Shown here one piece after another: positions 35,640-47,566 of a DNA stretch of 64,000 bases. Both the position numbers and the translations under genes were made by a program. The notes beneath the pieces were generated by a model, which saw only the letters and a list, made by a program, of their open reading frames with translations, ran no database searches and was not told the origin of the DNA. The stretch's first letter is position 1. Each line of letters starts with the position of its first letter. Source of the stretch: Solea solea (taxonomy: Eukaryota > Chordata > Actinopteri > Pleuronectiformes > Soleidae); NCBI RefSeq assembly GCF_958295425.1, contig NC_081147.1, forward strand, positions 7,501 to 71,500, read 5' to 3'.

Positions 35640-36560
35640 GTTTGTTTCTGTTTGGTTGTGATGACTTTCTATTGTACTCACGCCAGTAAACCGAATCCAG
35701 TCTGGGGTTTGTACTGTAGCAGGTTTGCATTGTTGCTGCAAACAGAGAGTGAGACACAAACATGCGACTGTGATCGTTCCATTAAAGACAAGAGATGAGA
35801 AGAAGACTGGTGTCAGTGAGGAAACAAGGAAACAAAGTAACATCAAACTTACGTGTGTGATCTGTCAGCATCTCCTCTCCCTCTGGTGCGGCTGTCAACA
35901 CAGGAGTTTAAATATTGGCACAATGGTCAGCCAATCAGGTGTGAAAGCTTGAAATGTTTGGGGTGGGGCTTATTATTGAAAACATGTGCGCTGTGACTGA
36001 CTTTTTTTAACCATAACTTTATTTAAAACATTCCACAAACGTTGCATTGTTCTGGGGGTCCTCTGGGTCAAATAACAACCCATGCGCACTCACACAATAT
36101 ATATGACAAGGACGTAAACAAATAGACCATAATATATATATATATTATGGTCTATTTGTTTACGTCCTTGTCATTGTTAATTAAAGAATTGCCGTTGTTT
36201 AAAGAATTGCCGTTGTATTTAATAAATATATAGACCTAAATATCTTTTTTTCTAATTGTTTGTGTATTGCTTGGTCATTGTTGCTATTCTGTGTTAGTAG
36301 TTTAGTGTGTTTAGTGGTTTGCGCCGGCTCCACGGCTGCTGTGCGCTTTGCGCTGCGGTTCCGGTGCCGTGCGCTGCGGCGGCGGTACGTGTCGTGACTG
36401 GGGAGTCTGGTGGTTCCGCGGCGCGTGTCCTCACTTAAACTGTGAGGACTGTACTCGCGCCAATAAACCGAATCCAGTCTGGGGTTTGTGCGCCACGCCG
36501 CGCGGCTTAAGTGAAGACCGACATGGGATCCCGGCGGGGCCGGGCGCACCGCACTTTTTT
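35640..36560. repeat. Repeated segment containing GTACTCRCGCCARTAAACCG
   Basis: A block at about 35676-35720 (CCGAATCCAGTCTGGGGTTT) recurs at about 36449-36492. The part at 35870-36050 resembles 31110-31250. GC-rich 36310-36560 has open frames but no recognisable domain. I treat the whole as a nested-repeat zone. Confidence 0.5.
36103..36174. repeat. 72-nt perfect palindrome
   Basis: Every base from 36103 to 36174 pairs with its mirror, with the centre between 36138 and 36139 and no loop. The outer arms read ATGACAAGGACGTAAACAAA and onward, and the centre is alternating TA. The rest of the neighbourhood is not palindromic. Confidence 0.95.
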
Positions 36561-36665
36561 TATGAAGTTAATGTTGAGAATGTATCTCGTGGCTGCTGTG
36601 CGAGACACGCACGCACGCTTGTCCGCTCGACTTATAATTGCAACTCCAACAACTCCTTTTGCTGC

Positions 36666-36911
36666 TCAAACGAGCACACCAATCTGCCTCACCAACACCG
36701 GCTTCATCGCGGCCGCTGCCTCAGCAGGTTCTTTGTACAACACACCTCTCTCAAACAAAGATAACAAAATAAACATTTTTAGCTCATCTTTAAGCAATCC
36801 CTCTTGTAACACTATATCATAGTACTCAGCAATTTCGACCAATTGATCTTTTTTACGGGAGTCCAAAAACACTGCACTGGGCGCTTCATAAAAAGATGAT
36901 AAACTGTCCAT
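36666..36911 (-). pseudogene. LTR-retroelement gag N-terminal fragment
   Basis: A short minus-strand frame begins with Met and has a hydrophilic helical segment around RKKDQLVEIAEYYDIVLQEG. This resembles the SAP-like N-terminal domain found in gag-type proteins of many fish LTR elements. It ends after about 80 residues. No protease, RT or integrase follows to the left. It lies downstream (minus strand) of the LTR and primer site at 37291-37697, as expected for gag. Confidence 0.55.
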
Positions 36912-37290
36912 ATTCCACCTCAGAGTCAGATCCTCACTGATAGTCACACAATTGAGCACACAAAAGCCCCCCGGTTAATTCCCCTAACTGCCTAACCCAG
37001 ATCTTACTAAACTTATCCTAGTCTTCATGCGGTTCTGCAGCAGGCTGGTTAAGCACAAAACTTGAGGGACCACACACAGGTGACCCCACGGAGTGCCCCC
37101 GAGAAGGTTGCCAAGGCAACCAACACTAGCCGCTCCCCACAACACTACAAAAAAACAATCCCAAAGGAGAAAGTGTCCTTAAGCCTAACGGGAACCACCG
37201 GACATGTGCATCGACTCAGTAACTCACCGACCTCTGACTGGTGAAAAACTCTCCCTGACCTGCAAACAAATCAAACAAATTAATTACAAT

Positions 37291-37303
37291 GGACGAGCCC
37301 CCA
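37291..37303 (-). other. Primer-binding site, tRNA-Pro type
   Basis: The minus strand reads TGGGGGCTCGTCC, which matches the start of the tRNA-Pro primer site used by many retroelements. It lies 2 nt after the LTR end, the canonical position. Confidence 0.75.
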
Positions 37304-37305
37304 TT

Positions 37306-37697
37306 TGTCAAGACTGGCTCAGATGACTTGACAAAGACAACAGGTACAAGAGAGATGCCGGCAATTTAACATTTATTTATACTCAAAATAATAATCTAAA
37401 TCAAACATAACCTATATCTGCAATCAGGTGAATCAGTTGTAAATGCAGGTGCATGGGTGTGTGAGTGTTGGATGTAAAACTAAGAACAAAACAAGGTGAG
37501 CTGCAGAACGCCAGGCTGGAAATGGTGAGAGAGAGAGAGAGCACGGCTGAACTGTTGGGCTTTAAAGGCACAGCCCCGCCTCCTTGTAACTGCACACACC
37601 TGCGATGCATAGGCTTGATTGCCTGCCTGCCTGTGTGAAACAAAGAGAAAGGGAGAGAGACACACCTACACAACCCCGCCCACTCGGGGTCGTCACA
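37306..37697 (-). mobile_element. Single LTR of an LTR retroelement (minus strand)
   Basis: On the minus strand it begins TGTGACGACCCCGAG and ends TTGACA, giving TG...CA ends and 392 bp. The primer site follows at once. Only this 5' LTR is visible, and the internal region is cut off around 36660. Its outer edge touches the 55-bp minisatellite. Confidence 0.7.
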
Positions 37698-39049
37698 ACT
37701 TACATATATTAACTTGTTTTCGTGGTCACGTATATGTTAGTTATGGAGGTCTACTTACATATATTAACTTGTTTTCGTGGTCACGTATATGTTAGTTATG
37801 GAGGTCTACTTACATATATTAACTTGTTTTCGTGGTCACATATATGTTAGTTATGGAGGTCTACTTACATATATTAACTTGATTTCGTGGTCACATATAT
37901 GTTAGTCATGGAGGTCTACTTACATATATTAACTTGTTTTCATGGTCACGTATATATGTTAGTCATGGAGGTCTACTTACATATATTAACTTGTTTTCAT
38001 GGTCACGTATATATGTTAGTCATGGAGGTCTACTTACATATATTAACTTGTCTTCATGGTCACGTATATGTTAGTCATGGAGGTCTACTTACATATATTA
38101 ACTTGTCTTCATGGTCACGTATATGTGAGTCATGGAGGTCTACTTACATATATTAACTTGTCTTCATGGTCACGTATATGTGAGTCATGGAGGTCTACTT
38201 ACATATATTAACTTGTCTTCATGGTCACGTATATGTTAGTCATGGAGGTCTACTTACATATATTAACTTGTCTTCATGGTCACGTATATGTTAGTCATGG
38301 AGGTCTACTTACATATATTAACTTGTCTTCATGGTCACGTATATGTTAGTCATGGAGGTCTACTTACATATATTAACTTGTCTTCATGGTCACGTATATG
38401 TTAGTCATGGAGGTCTACTTACATATATTAACTTGTCTTCATGGTCACGTATATGTTAGTCATGGAGGTCTACTTACATATATTAACTTGTCTTCATGGT
38501 CACGTATATGTTAGTCATGGAGGTCTACTTACATATATTAACTTGTCTTCATGGTCACGTATATGTTAGTCATGGAGGTCTACTTACATATATTAACTTG
38601 TCTTCATGGTCACGTATATGTTAGTCATGGAGGTCTACTTACATATATTAACTTGTCTTCATGGTCACATATATGTTAGTCATGGAGGTCTACTTACATA
38701 TATTAACTTGTCTTCATGGTCACATATATGTTAGTCATGGAGGTCTACTTACATATATTAACTTGTCTTCATGGTCACATATATGTTAGTCATGGAGGTC
38801 TACTTACATATATTAACTTGTTTTCATGGTCACATATATATGAGTCATGGAGGTCTACTTACATATATTAACTTGTTTTCATGGTCACATATATGTTAGT
38901 TATGGAGGTCTACTTACATATATTAACTTGTTTTCATGGTCACATATATGTTAGTTATGGAGGTCTACTTACATATATTAACTTGTTTTCATGGTCACAT
39001 ATATGTTAGTTATGGAGGTCTACTTACATATATTAACTTGTTTTCATGG
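37698..39049 (+). repeat. 55-bp minisatellite, about 24 copies
   Basis: The unit is TATGGAGGTCTACTTACATA, then TATTAACTTGTYTTCRTGGT and CACRTATATGTTAGT. The period is exactly 55 bp, with a few 57-bp units. Variants are clustered: TTTTCG at the left, TCTTCA in the middle, TTTTCA at the right. The open frame at 37887-38156 is the repeat read through. Confidence 0.93.
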
Positions 39050-39530
39050 TTTAAAACGTCCTAATCGCTGCAAACGAGCCAATCAAAATATTTCCTCACT
39101 GACGCTCTCGTCAGCCGCGCTGTTTCAGACCAAAATCACACCCCCAGAACGTGGACTGTGTTGTGATTGGCCAGCTAACGACAGCTTTCCCACTGTCCTG
39201 TGATTGGCCAGGTACCTGGAAGTGACGTAATTGGTAGGCCAGCTCTCAGATACAAAGCTCCCCCTCTGGCACGGTGGATGCTCTGCATCTCAGCAGCTAC
39301 AACGAGAGTAGTTCTTCTTCTTCTGCGGTTGAATTTACGCAACTGGATGTGCCCGGACTAGTGCCTGCACCAGGAGGCGCTACAGTGGTGAGAGGAGTGG
39401 TGAGGTATACTGATGACAACATCAACATACGGAAGTGCCGATCTGCTTTGCAGAGCCCAGGAAAACAATAAAACCCTATTTTCTCAGCAGTGGCTGAACT
39501 GTTTGTTCTGAAACTTTAGGGTTTCATAAA
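39050..39530 (+). other. Unclassified segment with clustered CCAAT boxes
   Basis: ATTGG/CCAAT motifs occur near 39079, 39165, 39203 and 39229, within 160 bp. A short open frame (39274-39471) and AATAAA near 39467 follow. The layout looks like a compact promoter plus exon, or the end of a DNA transposon. I do not recognise the peptide. Confidence 0.35.
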
Positions 39531-39661
39531 CGAGGTAATGACGCAGATACACACACAAACGCAGCGTTAATTGGAGCTTCCGGTCTATGTCGCCTTTAAA
39601 CACACATCTGCAATTTATTAGGTACACATTTTCTGTTTATGAACACACTGATTGAACACAC

Positions 39662-40447
39662 TGATTAATCAGAATCAGAATCAACTTTATTGGCCAAGTA
39701 TGTAACACATACAAGGAATTTGACTCCGGTTTTTCAAACACACGCTGTACATGAAACGTAGACATCAACATAACTTAACACACATTCGACAAGAGTGATT
39801 AAATAAGGTGACCAGAGGTCCGGTTTATTTTTAAATATATATATATATATATATAAATAAACGATAAGGTGCAGATAGTGAATAAATAAATAAATAAACA
39901 AGTAAACTGGTCAAGTGTTCAGTAGTGTGACGGCCTGGGGGAAAAAACTGTTCTTGTGTCTAGCAGTTTTGGTGTACAGTGTTCTGTAACGCCTGCCAGA
40001 GGGAAGAAGATCAAACAGGTTATTTCCGGGATGTGATGGATCTGCAGAGATACTACCTGCCCGTTTCTTGACTCTGGATGTGTTCAAGTCCTGGATGGTG
40101 GGCAGTTTAACAGCAATGATTCTCTCTGCAGTCCTGATGGTGCGATTCAGTCTGTTTCTGTCCTGTTTGGTGGCTGATGCAAACTAAACGATGATGGAGG
40201 TGCAGAAAACAGACTGGACTATTGCTGTGTAGAACTGGATCAGCAGCTCCTGGGGCAGGTTGTACTTCCTGAGCTGTCGCAGGAAGTACAGCCTCTGCTG
40301 GGCCTTTTTGACTATGGAGTCAATGTTTGGTGCCCACTTTAGGTCATGGGAGATGGTGGATCCTAGAAACCTGAAGGTTTCCACAGCAGACACAGTGTTA
40401 TTGAGGATGGTGAGGGGGGGGCAGAGCAGGGGAGTTAAATGAGCCAA
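39662..40447 (-). mobile_element. LINE fragment (L2/CR1-like), 3' end, minus strand
   Basis: The minus-strand reading at 40184-40447 gives FRFLGSTISHDLKWAPNIDS followed by a KKAQQRLYFLRQL helix, the RT C-terminal region typical of L2/CR1/Rex-type fish LINEs. The 3' end at 39662 reads CCAATAAAGTTGATTCTGAT on the minus strand, a microsatellite tail typical of these elements. It is 5'-truncated, with a stop near 40184. Confidence 0.8.
39832..39900. repeat. Simple repeats (AT)n and (AAAT)n
   Basis: About 13 AT dinucleotides, then AATA/AAAT tetramers, inside the LINE 3' region. Confidence 0.85.
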
Positions 40448-41025
40448 TCACATGGCAGTAAGTCACTGCATTTAGGCAGGTAGATGTGTCACGGTTTAAT
40501 TCGTCTCAAATCAATTAATTTGTTAAAAATGTGCCAACAACGCCACCTAGGTATGAGAGCCTAGGACCCTTAAAGGTAAACCAACACACAGGTTCTTCAT
40601 TCAAATCAGGGTTTAAGAACCATGACTCTAATCAGTCGTGTACACGACATTTATTCAAATAAAACAAGAGAAGTAATAACAAAAATTAAACAATAACACA
40701 ACATGCAAAATAACACAAACGTCTTTAAATCACAGCAAATTAAACAAATAATGAAACCTATCACACAAAAACAGAACTGTCACATAGACATAATCATAGA
40801 CAGACTCAGAATGAGGACGACGATCCGATTCAAAACCGACAGCCAGACTTTGCCCAGCCTGGTGTAGAGGATTGATGATTCATGTTTAAGAGTCAAATTA
40901 TCATTCATTTGGACATTAGACACTGTTTTCTTCCCTTCTATGTTTTCCACAAACATCATGGGTACTGAATCAATTTACACATTATGCCCTCTGGTGGACA
41001 AACGTGACATTACATGTGAGCAGGG
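40448..41025. other. No gene seen
   Basis: AT-rich, with TGTCACGG near 40486 and a short palindrome GTGTACAC near 40648. It could be part of an LTR or MITE. I cannot support an assignment. Confidence 0.3.
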
Positions 41026-41110
41026 GTGTCCAAACTTTTTTTCAACGAGGGTCAGATTTGATAATGTAAAGCTGTCCGGGGGCAAATGGTCACTTTAGAG
41101 CTTTGTTTTT
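41026..41110 (+). mobile_element. hAT-type terminal fragment
   Basis: It starts CAGGGGTGTCCAAACTTTTT and continues with GGGTCAGATTTGATAATGTA, matching a familiar vertebrate hAT end. The other end was not located. Confidence 0.55.
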
Positions 41111-41137
41111 AATTATTATTTTATATTATATAATATG

Positions 41138-41181
<44 letters not shown>

Positions 41182-41182
41182 T
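41138..41182. repeat. (TA)n microsatellite
   Basis: An uninterrupted TA run preceded by TATATG units. Confidence 0.9.
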
Positions 41183-41194
41183 ATTTTAATTTTT

Positions 41195-41285
41195 AACTAT
41201 AAATACGTCAGACCTTAATACACAAACCACATGTTTGAATTCTAAATGACTAATTTCTCGCCTCAAATGATCTTAAAACTTTAAA
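41195..41285 (-). repeat. Partial copy of the GGCCGTTTCTCAATA transposon family
   Basis: ACACAAACCACATGTTTGAA and TTCTAAATGACTAATTTCTC are shared with 44385-44450 and, inverted, with 53840-53900. Confidence 0.65.
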
Positions 41286-43045
41286 GCTTGTTATTCTTGC
41301 GATTTTTTTATTTTATTATTACAGTTTTTATTATGTCTGCAATTTCTATTCATGTTAGAGACAAATAATAGAGGTTTGGTTTTAAAATTCAATAGTTGAA
41401 TAATTTGGTACCTGAGAAATCTCACATGGCACAGACGGTGCCGAACTGTGGTGAACTAGTGAACGTGGAACATGTTTTTACTAAACCTCTTTTGTCTTTG
41501 CACAGCTAATGTCCACATGTTGTTCCATGAGTTTAAGCACCTCCTGCAGATTTTTAAATGGCTTGAAATTTGGAATCAGAAAGTTGGGAATTCCACAGGG
41601 TTAGGATTATGGTTGGGTTAGGGTTAGTTAAACAGTAGTTAAAAAAGTTAGTTCAAAGTAACTCAAGTATTTATTGTTAAAGTAACTTGGGTAAAGTTCA
41701 TTGTACTGATTCCATTCAGTTACTAGGGCTCAAAACTAGTAAGTATGTGATACTTGTATGCAGCTTCTATCTGAACTTAAATGAATCTTCTTTATACAAA
41801 TGTTAATACTTAAGTTGAATTTACTCTTTTCTTTCTACTAAATCAAATTATTACATTCTAGTTCTGACAACTTCAAACTTTGTTGTGGCTACTTACTTCA
41901 ACAAACACACATGTGACAATACTTAAACCATTTATTTAGTTGAATGCTCTCAACTGAACACAAAACATTTCAAGGTTTACAATTCTAGGAAGAAACTGTA
42001 TTCATCTACACTTACTTTTAGATTTCTTTAACCTTAAATAAGTTACTCAAATCAATCTGTTTTCATCCATTTCACTCATCAGCTTCCTTTGTAAATGTTT
42101 AAGAATAAAATAATAATAATAATAATTGTCAAGTTCTCCCCTTCTTTGTGCAATCTCCACTTGAAGGAGTTGGACATCTACCCAGAGTTGCTGGACTTCA
42201 CTCAATAACCACACTTTTCTTTTCCTCTTATCTTCTTTTATTTTGTGATTTTAAGGTTTCAGGTAAGCAGGTAGTTTGCAAGCAAGCAGGTAGTTTGCAA
42301 GCAAGCAGGTAGGTAGGTGAAAAACCTTTTGAAACAATAAACAAGAAAAAGGTTGTTTTTACAATGTTCTGGAAAATATAAATTTTTAACAATCATTTCC
42401 TTTTTCCTCTTAAATTAAACAGAGTGCAACATAAATTCTTCTACTGTTATTATTAATGCATTTAGGGATTTCATTAAGTTAATTTCAGATTTTAAATATT
42501 TTACATTTACTTAATTTAAATAATGTCACCACAATAATATAATATCATAATCATTTTAACTAATTTATCTGCAACATATAAGCTCACTCAACAATCATGT
42601 TCTTAACTTAAACAATCATGACATCATTAAATTATAAATGAGGATCAAACGTGACACACACTGGCATTTATAGGGTTAACGACCGCACTGCCGGTTCGGC
42701 CCCGTGGCTAACGCTAGCGGCTAACGCTAGCGGCTATCGCCTGCACAAACATTTCATTTCAATTGTCCGCTGGGTCTCCTGATGGGCTTGGTGTCTTACC
42801 GGCTGCCTCTCTGGCGTTTGTAGATTTGTTTGCACGGGGTTGGATATGTTTGCGCTAAGCACTGCTTCAGTTTGCGTCTTCGCTAATGTTGTGTGCCACC
42901 TCTTTTATAGTCCGTGCGGCAACTCGGACTGCCGAAAGGTTCCTTTCCGGTTTGCAACATGAGTTTATTAATTATTTCTTTAGTTTGACTTCACAATAAT
43001 AATAACAATAAGAGTCCATTTTATTGTAAAGTTACCAAAAATAGT
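41286..43045. other. Mostly featureless AT-rich DNA
   Basis: Contains TTAGGG-like words near 41600-41630, an AGTAACT-rich stretch, a short tandem GTAGTTTGCAAGCAAGCAG (x2, about 42270-42308), and GCTAACGCTAGCG duplicated near 42705-42735. No gene can be supported. Confidence 0.45.
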
Positions 43046-43832
43046 CTACGTGTCTAAGAAGCCACTGAGCTTCTCAGGGTAGCTCAAATGGAGAGCGTAG
43101 ACCAGTGTGTGAGCCATTACAACCTGATTGTGAACTCCTGCAGGAACCTGATCTTCATTCACTACTGCCACCAGAGCCACTGCCCCTCTTGGGTTGCTTT
43201 TTATTGATTGGTGATTCTGTGGAATTCGTAGAGCTGCATGGAAAACAAAGCACAGGACATTTTGGGACAACTAGACGTAACATATTAAAACTCTTTTCCA
43301 GATAAAGCATTGCTACAACGATGACTTTGACAGTGTGTGGGTGTTACCATCCTTTTTCACTCACTTGAGCTTCACTAAAGAGTGCAGGTCGTCTCTCTTT
43401 TAGTTTGGAAATGAGGAGCTGAATCCACAGTTTCTTCATGCCTGAGTGCAAAGGTGCACTACATATGTTGATAGATGAGAATCATGTCCTTTTCCATCGA
43501 TGTCTTCTTGAACTGCTCTACCATCTCAATCCTCTAGGTCTCCAATGTTTCTCCATGCGGATAATTGGGAAGGGCATTGTCAAACTCTGGGTCATGAAAC
43601 TGAAGCCAGAAGTCACAGGCCAGATTCCACTTATTTTCACCTCATTTACAGTCTCAGGACGAGAGGGCAAAATAAGCCTCTCTGCATTGACGTCATGGAG
43701 GACGACCCTTCATTTCAGGACATTTACAGTGTTGGGGAGACCTGTGACATAAAACACAAAGAGCTACTGAAGGTGTTACGTCTGTTTTTCACTAGACTAC
43801 TCATAGATATCAGTACATCAACTGACAGTTAA
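43046..43832. pseudogene. Possible remnant of a domesticated-transposon-like fish protein family
   Basis: The minus-strand frame 43046-43270 ends with an ALHLSYPEKL-like motif, then a stop and AATAAA. Plus-strand frames at 43438-43832 contain LIDENHVLF and KLWVMKLKPE-like words. Both recall uncharacterised repetitive teleost proteins, but frames are broken and the orientations differ. This is a tentative remnant only. Confidence 0.25.
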
Positions 43833-44204
43833 TGTATTATTTATTTGAACTTACAATTGTACATTTATATTCAAATATATATATAAATACTGTAACTGAG
43901 CGTGCTCAGAGGTCGTCAGGACCTATATATGAATAGAATGTTAACACCACAATAACTGGATGAGAGACAAGAAATCGAGTTCAGTGTAAGTCACCACAAG
44001 AACTCACAGTTCCGCCAACACAACATCCTCACATAGGGACAGAGAACAATCTGTTACAATACATATATTTAAATACATATACAATGACCGTGCGACTTAT
44101 ATATTTATATAATATAAATCTAAAATTCTAAGGTAAAATCAAATAAATTATTAATAATATACAAAATGTTTCCATTAAAAACAAAATAACACGTCAACCA
44201 CAAA

Positions 44205-44560
44205 TCTATGGATCACACCGAGCATCTAATGACAGCGACATCTGAGCCAGCGGATCATTTCATCAGGACAGGCCGAGGTAACGCTGCTCTGCCCCGGGCA
44301 CAGTGAGCACCGAGCGTCCGCAGAGGCGGAGCTAATCACCTCCGACAACGTCGCTGCCAAACTATACATACGTCATATCTTCATACACAAACCACATGTT
44401 TGAATTCTAAATGACTCATTTCTCACCACAAATCACAAAAATCTTAAAACTGTGTTCCGGGACACAGAAAAATATTTATTTCACGTTTATATTTGTATTC
44501 TGTCCTGCTACGTTCCGGCGAAATGCATTCTGGGATACATGGCTTTCGGCAACTGACGTC
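44205..44560 (-). mobile_element. Internal fragment of the GGCCGTTTCTCAATA transposon family
   Basis: This block is the reverse complement of about 53740-54100, with few differences (for example GGATCATTTCATCAGGACAG). It lacks the terminal inverted repeats. The DNA between 43833 and 44204 shows nothing I can name. Confidence 0.8.
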
Positions 44561-45276
44561 ACTCTCCTTGGGATCGCAAATTCAAATTGTATTGTTTGGA
44601 AAAAAAATAAAAAAATTGAATTATCATTCATTTTATTTTCATTTATCAAAAAATGCAACTATATTGTGAAAATGAAAACGTGTTGCTGTTAATCCATTTT
44701 AATTTGAATTATGGTACAGATTTGCTTCCATAATTCCCTCATTGAGCACTAAAAATTAACCGCATTCTAACCACATGCTAACCACAGCTAATCACATGAA
44801 GAAACAGCACGTTACTCTCGTTGGAAAAGCATGGGGATATTAGCGAACAAGCTAATCAACTATAGTTGCCTTTTTTTTCTCTTTAACATCATAATTTCAC
44901 AAACTGACGTTACTCAGTGTCAGCTTTACTCGACAGACGAGTTTAACCGCGACTACAGTAACGTTCATGTCTTGAATGTGTTTGTTACAGGAGAAATACA
45001 ATTTTGCCAGGGTAGCTAATAAGTTATGAAAAAGAGGACCAAACATTGACAGTCTTAATTGCCTTCTTGTTGTTGGAGCTAGAAAGCAAAGAAATATAGT
45101 GCACAACTTCATGGGTAAAAGGGACAAAATTAGGTTTTTTACCATTGAATTTACATTTATGAATATGGAATTTTTACCAATAGAATAAATCAATTTATAA
45201 TGAAATACATATTCTCTCTATTTTGAGTTCTATAAAAGCAAAATACCACATTCTCCCATAATAAGACAAAGTCTTA
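44561..45276. other. No gene seen
   Basis: AT-rich spacer with poly-T and poly-A tracts. Short open frames show no recognisable domains. Confidence 0.4.
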
Positions 45277-46060
45277 TTAAATATGGTCAATGATGAATCT
45301 GAAGTTTTGCCAAAATGATCTGGTGTGTGAACAAAACCAAAAGAGGTGCAAAACAGTCTCTGGGTGGTCTTCACAAAAAGAACAGTTCGTATTTATGTCT
45401 CTTTTAAATTTAGTCATAGGAATCAACCAAACGTTTTTCCAATCAATGTAGTTCACAAATCTGTTCCAATAAAATACGACGTTTGGAATAGAAATCATTT
45501 CTTTCTGAAACAGGGCACGAATGTTCTTATTATTTCGAGGACGTATAGAAAAACAGGTGATTCAGCCACAGCGGGAAGGGAGACAGGAGTGGGAGTTCTG
45601 CCAGTATCTCTAAAAAGCATTATCGTGCCTGAAGGAATGGCATCAAATACGATTGCAAATTCTCGAGGTGTAACTGGAATATTGTATGTTAAAAGAAACT
45701 CTCTATAAGACAAAAGCCGCCCCTCTCCATTAAATAGCTGGCACACCAGCAGAATTTGATTCTTTACCCAGTTCTCAAAAAAAGTGACTTGTTTTTATAT
45801 AAAATATCTCTGTTTTTCCAAATCAGATACCTGTGAGGTGAGAAATTGTGTTTATAAACGAGAGACCATGCTAAGAGGAGTTTTTCCACATTGTAATTGC
45901 AGTTCAAAATAAAGCTCAGACCACCAAAGCCAGAGAATATATAGTGGGGAATAAAGTTCCAAATTGAGACAGAGTTTTTTAGGAAATGCTTGGCCCCATT
46001 TATCTTAAAAGTACACTTGTTATGTCCTCTCTGTGCCGTGTGCAAAGACAACGACGTCAA
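45277..46060 (-). pseudogene. L1/Tx1-like LINE ORF2 C-terminal fragment
   Basis: Three consecutive minus-strand frames read as one decayed protein. 46060-45764 has NFIPHYIFSGFGGLSF-like and YKHNFSPHRYLIWKNRDILY motifs. 45746-45495 has CQLFNGEGRLLSYREFL and VFDAIPSGTIMLF. 45498-45277 has CSFCEDHPETVLHLFWFC, the zinc-knuckle-like C-H-C region. This order matches the C-terminal part of fish L1-clade ORF2. The RT and endonuclease are absent. Confidence 0.8.
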
Positions 46061-46164
46061 CTCGCAGGTTGATGTTCACGTACTGTTCACCCCGCAAAAT
46101 GCACTAATTTGTCTTACAAATGACAAGTTTAAGAAAGTCTTCAACGTTCTACTGTCCTATAAAC

Positions 46165-46274
46165 CAGTGTTTCCCAAACCTGGTCCTGGGGGAACTCTGC
46201 TCCAACACACCTGATCCATCTGAATCAGGTGTGTTGGAGCAGAGTTTCCTGGGGACCAGGGCTGGGAAACACTG
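46165..46274. mobile_element. Foldback MITE, hAT-like
   Basis: CAGTGTTTCCCAAACCTGGT at the left pairs with the right end (CCAGGGCTGGGAAACACTG). The inner arms CTCTGCTCCAACACACCTGA / TCAGGTGTGTTGGAGCAGAG are perfect. The whole 110 bp folds into one hairpin. The CAG...CTG ends suit hAT-type MITEs. Confidence 0.85.
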
Positions 46275-47566
46275 AACTAGTGAACTGATGAACCAGTGAA
46301 CTGATGATGACGTTTGCACTGTTGACATTATCCACTGAGTTAAAATATAATAACTTTACTACATTTGTGTGTTATTATAAGTTACATTGAAATCAACAGC
46401 ATTGTTAGTAGTAAAGTGTCATGTGATGACGATGAGGAGGATCCTGGTTCTTCATCTCTTGTTATTTGTGCACTTGTTTTTCCCCGGATTATCTTTAGGG
46501 TTAAATTTATGTTAATATCTTCACATTTTCACGATCCAATGACTTCAAACGTGTCATCAGAAATGTGTGAGAAACGTAACAGTAGCAAAAACTCACCAGG
46601 TCAGGACTTTGACTAGACCACTCCAAAGTCTTCATTTTGTTTTTCTTTAGCCATTCAGAAGTGGACTTGCTGGTGTGCTTCGGATCATTGTCCTGCTGCA
46701 GAACCCAAGTTGGCTTCAGCCTCAGGTCACGAACAGATGGCCGCACATTGTCCTTCAGGATTTTTTGGTAGACAGCAGAATTCATGGTTCCATTTATCAC
46801 AGCAAGTCTTCCTGGTCCTGAAGCAGCAAAACAGCCCCACACCATCACACTACCACGTTCAACTTTTGTCTCGTCAGTCCACAGAGGATTTCCCCAAAAG
46901 TCTTGGGGATCATCAAGATGTTTTTTTGGCAAAATTGAGACGAGCCTTAATGTTCTTTTTGTTCTTGGAACTCTGCCATGCAGGCCATTTTTGCCCAGTC
47001 TCTTTCTTATGGTGGAGTCATGAACACTGAGTGAGGCCTGCAGTTCTTTAGATGTTGTTCTTGGTTCTTTTGTGACCTCTTAGATGAGTCGTCGCTGCGC
47101 TATTGGGGTAATTTTGTCGGCTGGCCACTCATGGAAAGGTTGCCCACTGTTCCATGTTTTCTCCATTTGTGAATAATGGCCCTCACCGTGGTTCTCTGGA
47201 GTCCCAAAGCTTTACAAAGGTCTTTGTAACCTTTTCCAGACCGATAGATGTCAATTACTTTGTTTCTCATTTGTTCCTGAATTGCTTTAGATCGCGGCAT
47301 GATGTCTTTTTTGGTGTCTTTTGGCCGACTTCACTTTGTCTGACAGGTTCTATTTAAGTGGTCTCTTGTTTCAATAGGTCTGGCAGTAATCAGGCCTGGG
47401 TGTGGCAAGTAACATTTTCCAAAAAATGTGACTAACCACAGTGACCTCATGATTTTACAAGGGGGGCAATTACTGTTTCACATGGGGCCATGTAGGTTTG
47501 GATAGTTTTTTTCCCCATATTAAATAATATCATCACTTAAAAACTGCATTTTGTGTTTACTTGTGT

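Noticed and set aside
36199..36549. Arg-rich 116-codon minus-strand ORF
   Set aside because: It crosses a duplicated GC-rich segment, has no domain and no start context.
41595..41632. Interstitial telomere from a chromosome fusion
   Set aside because: Only two or three GGTTAGGG-like words, too short and imperfect to support a fusion.
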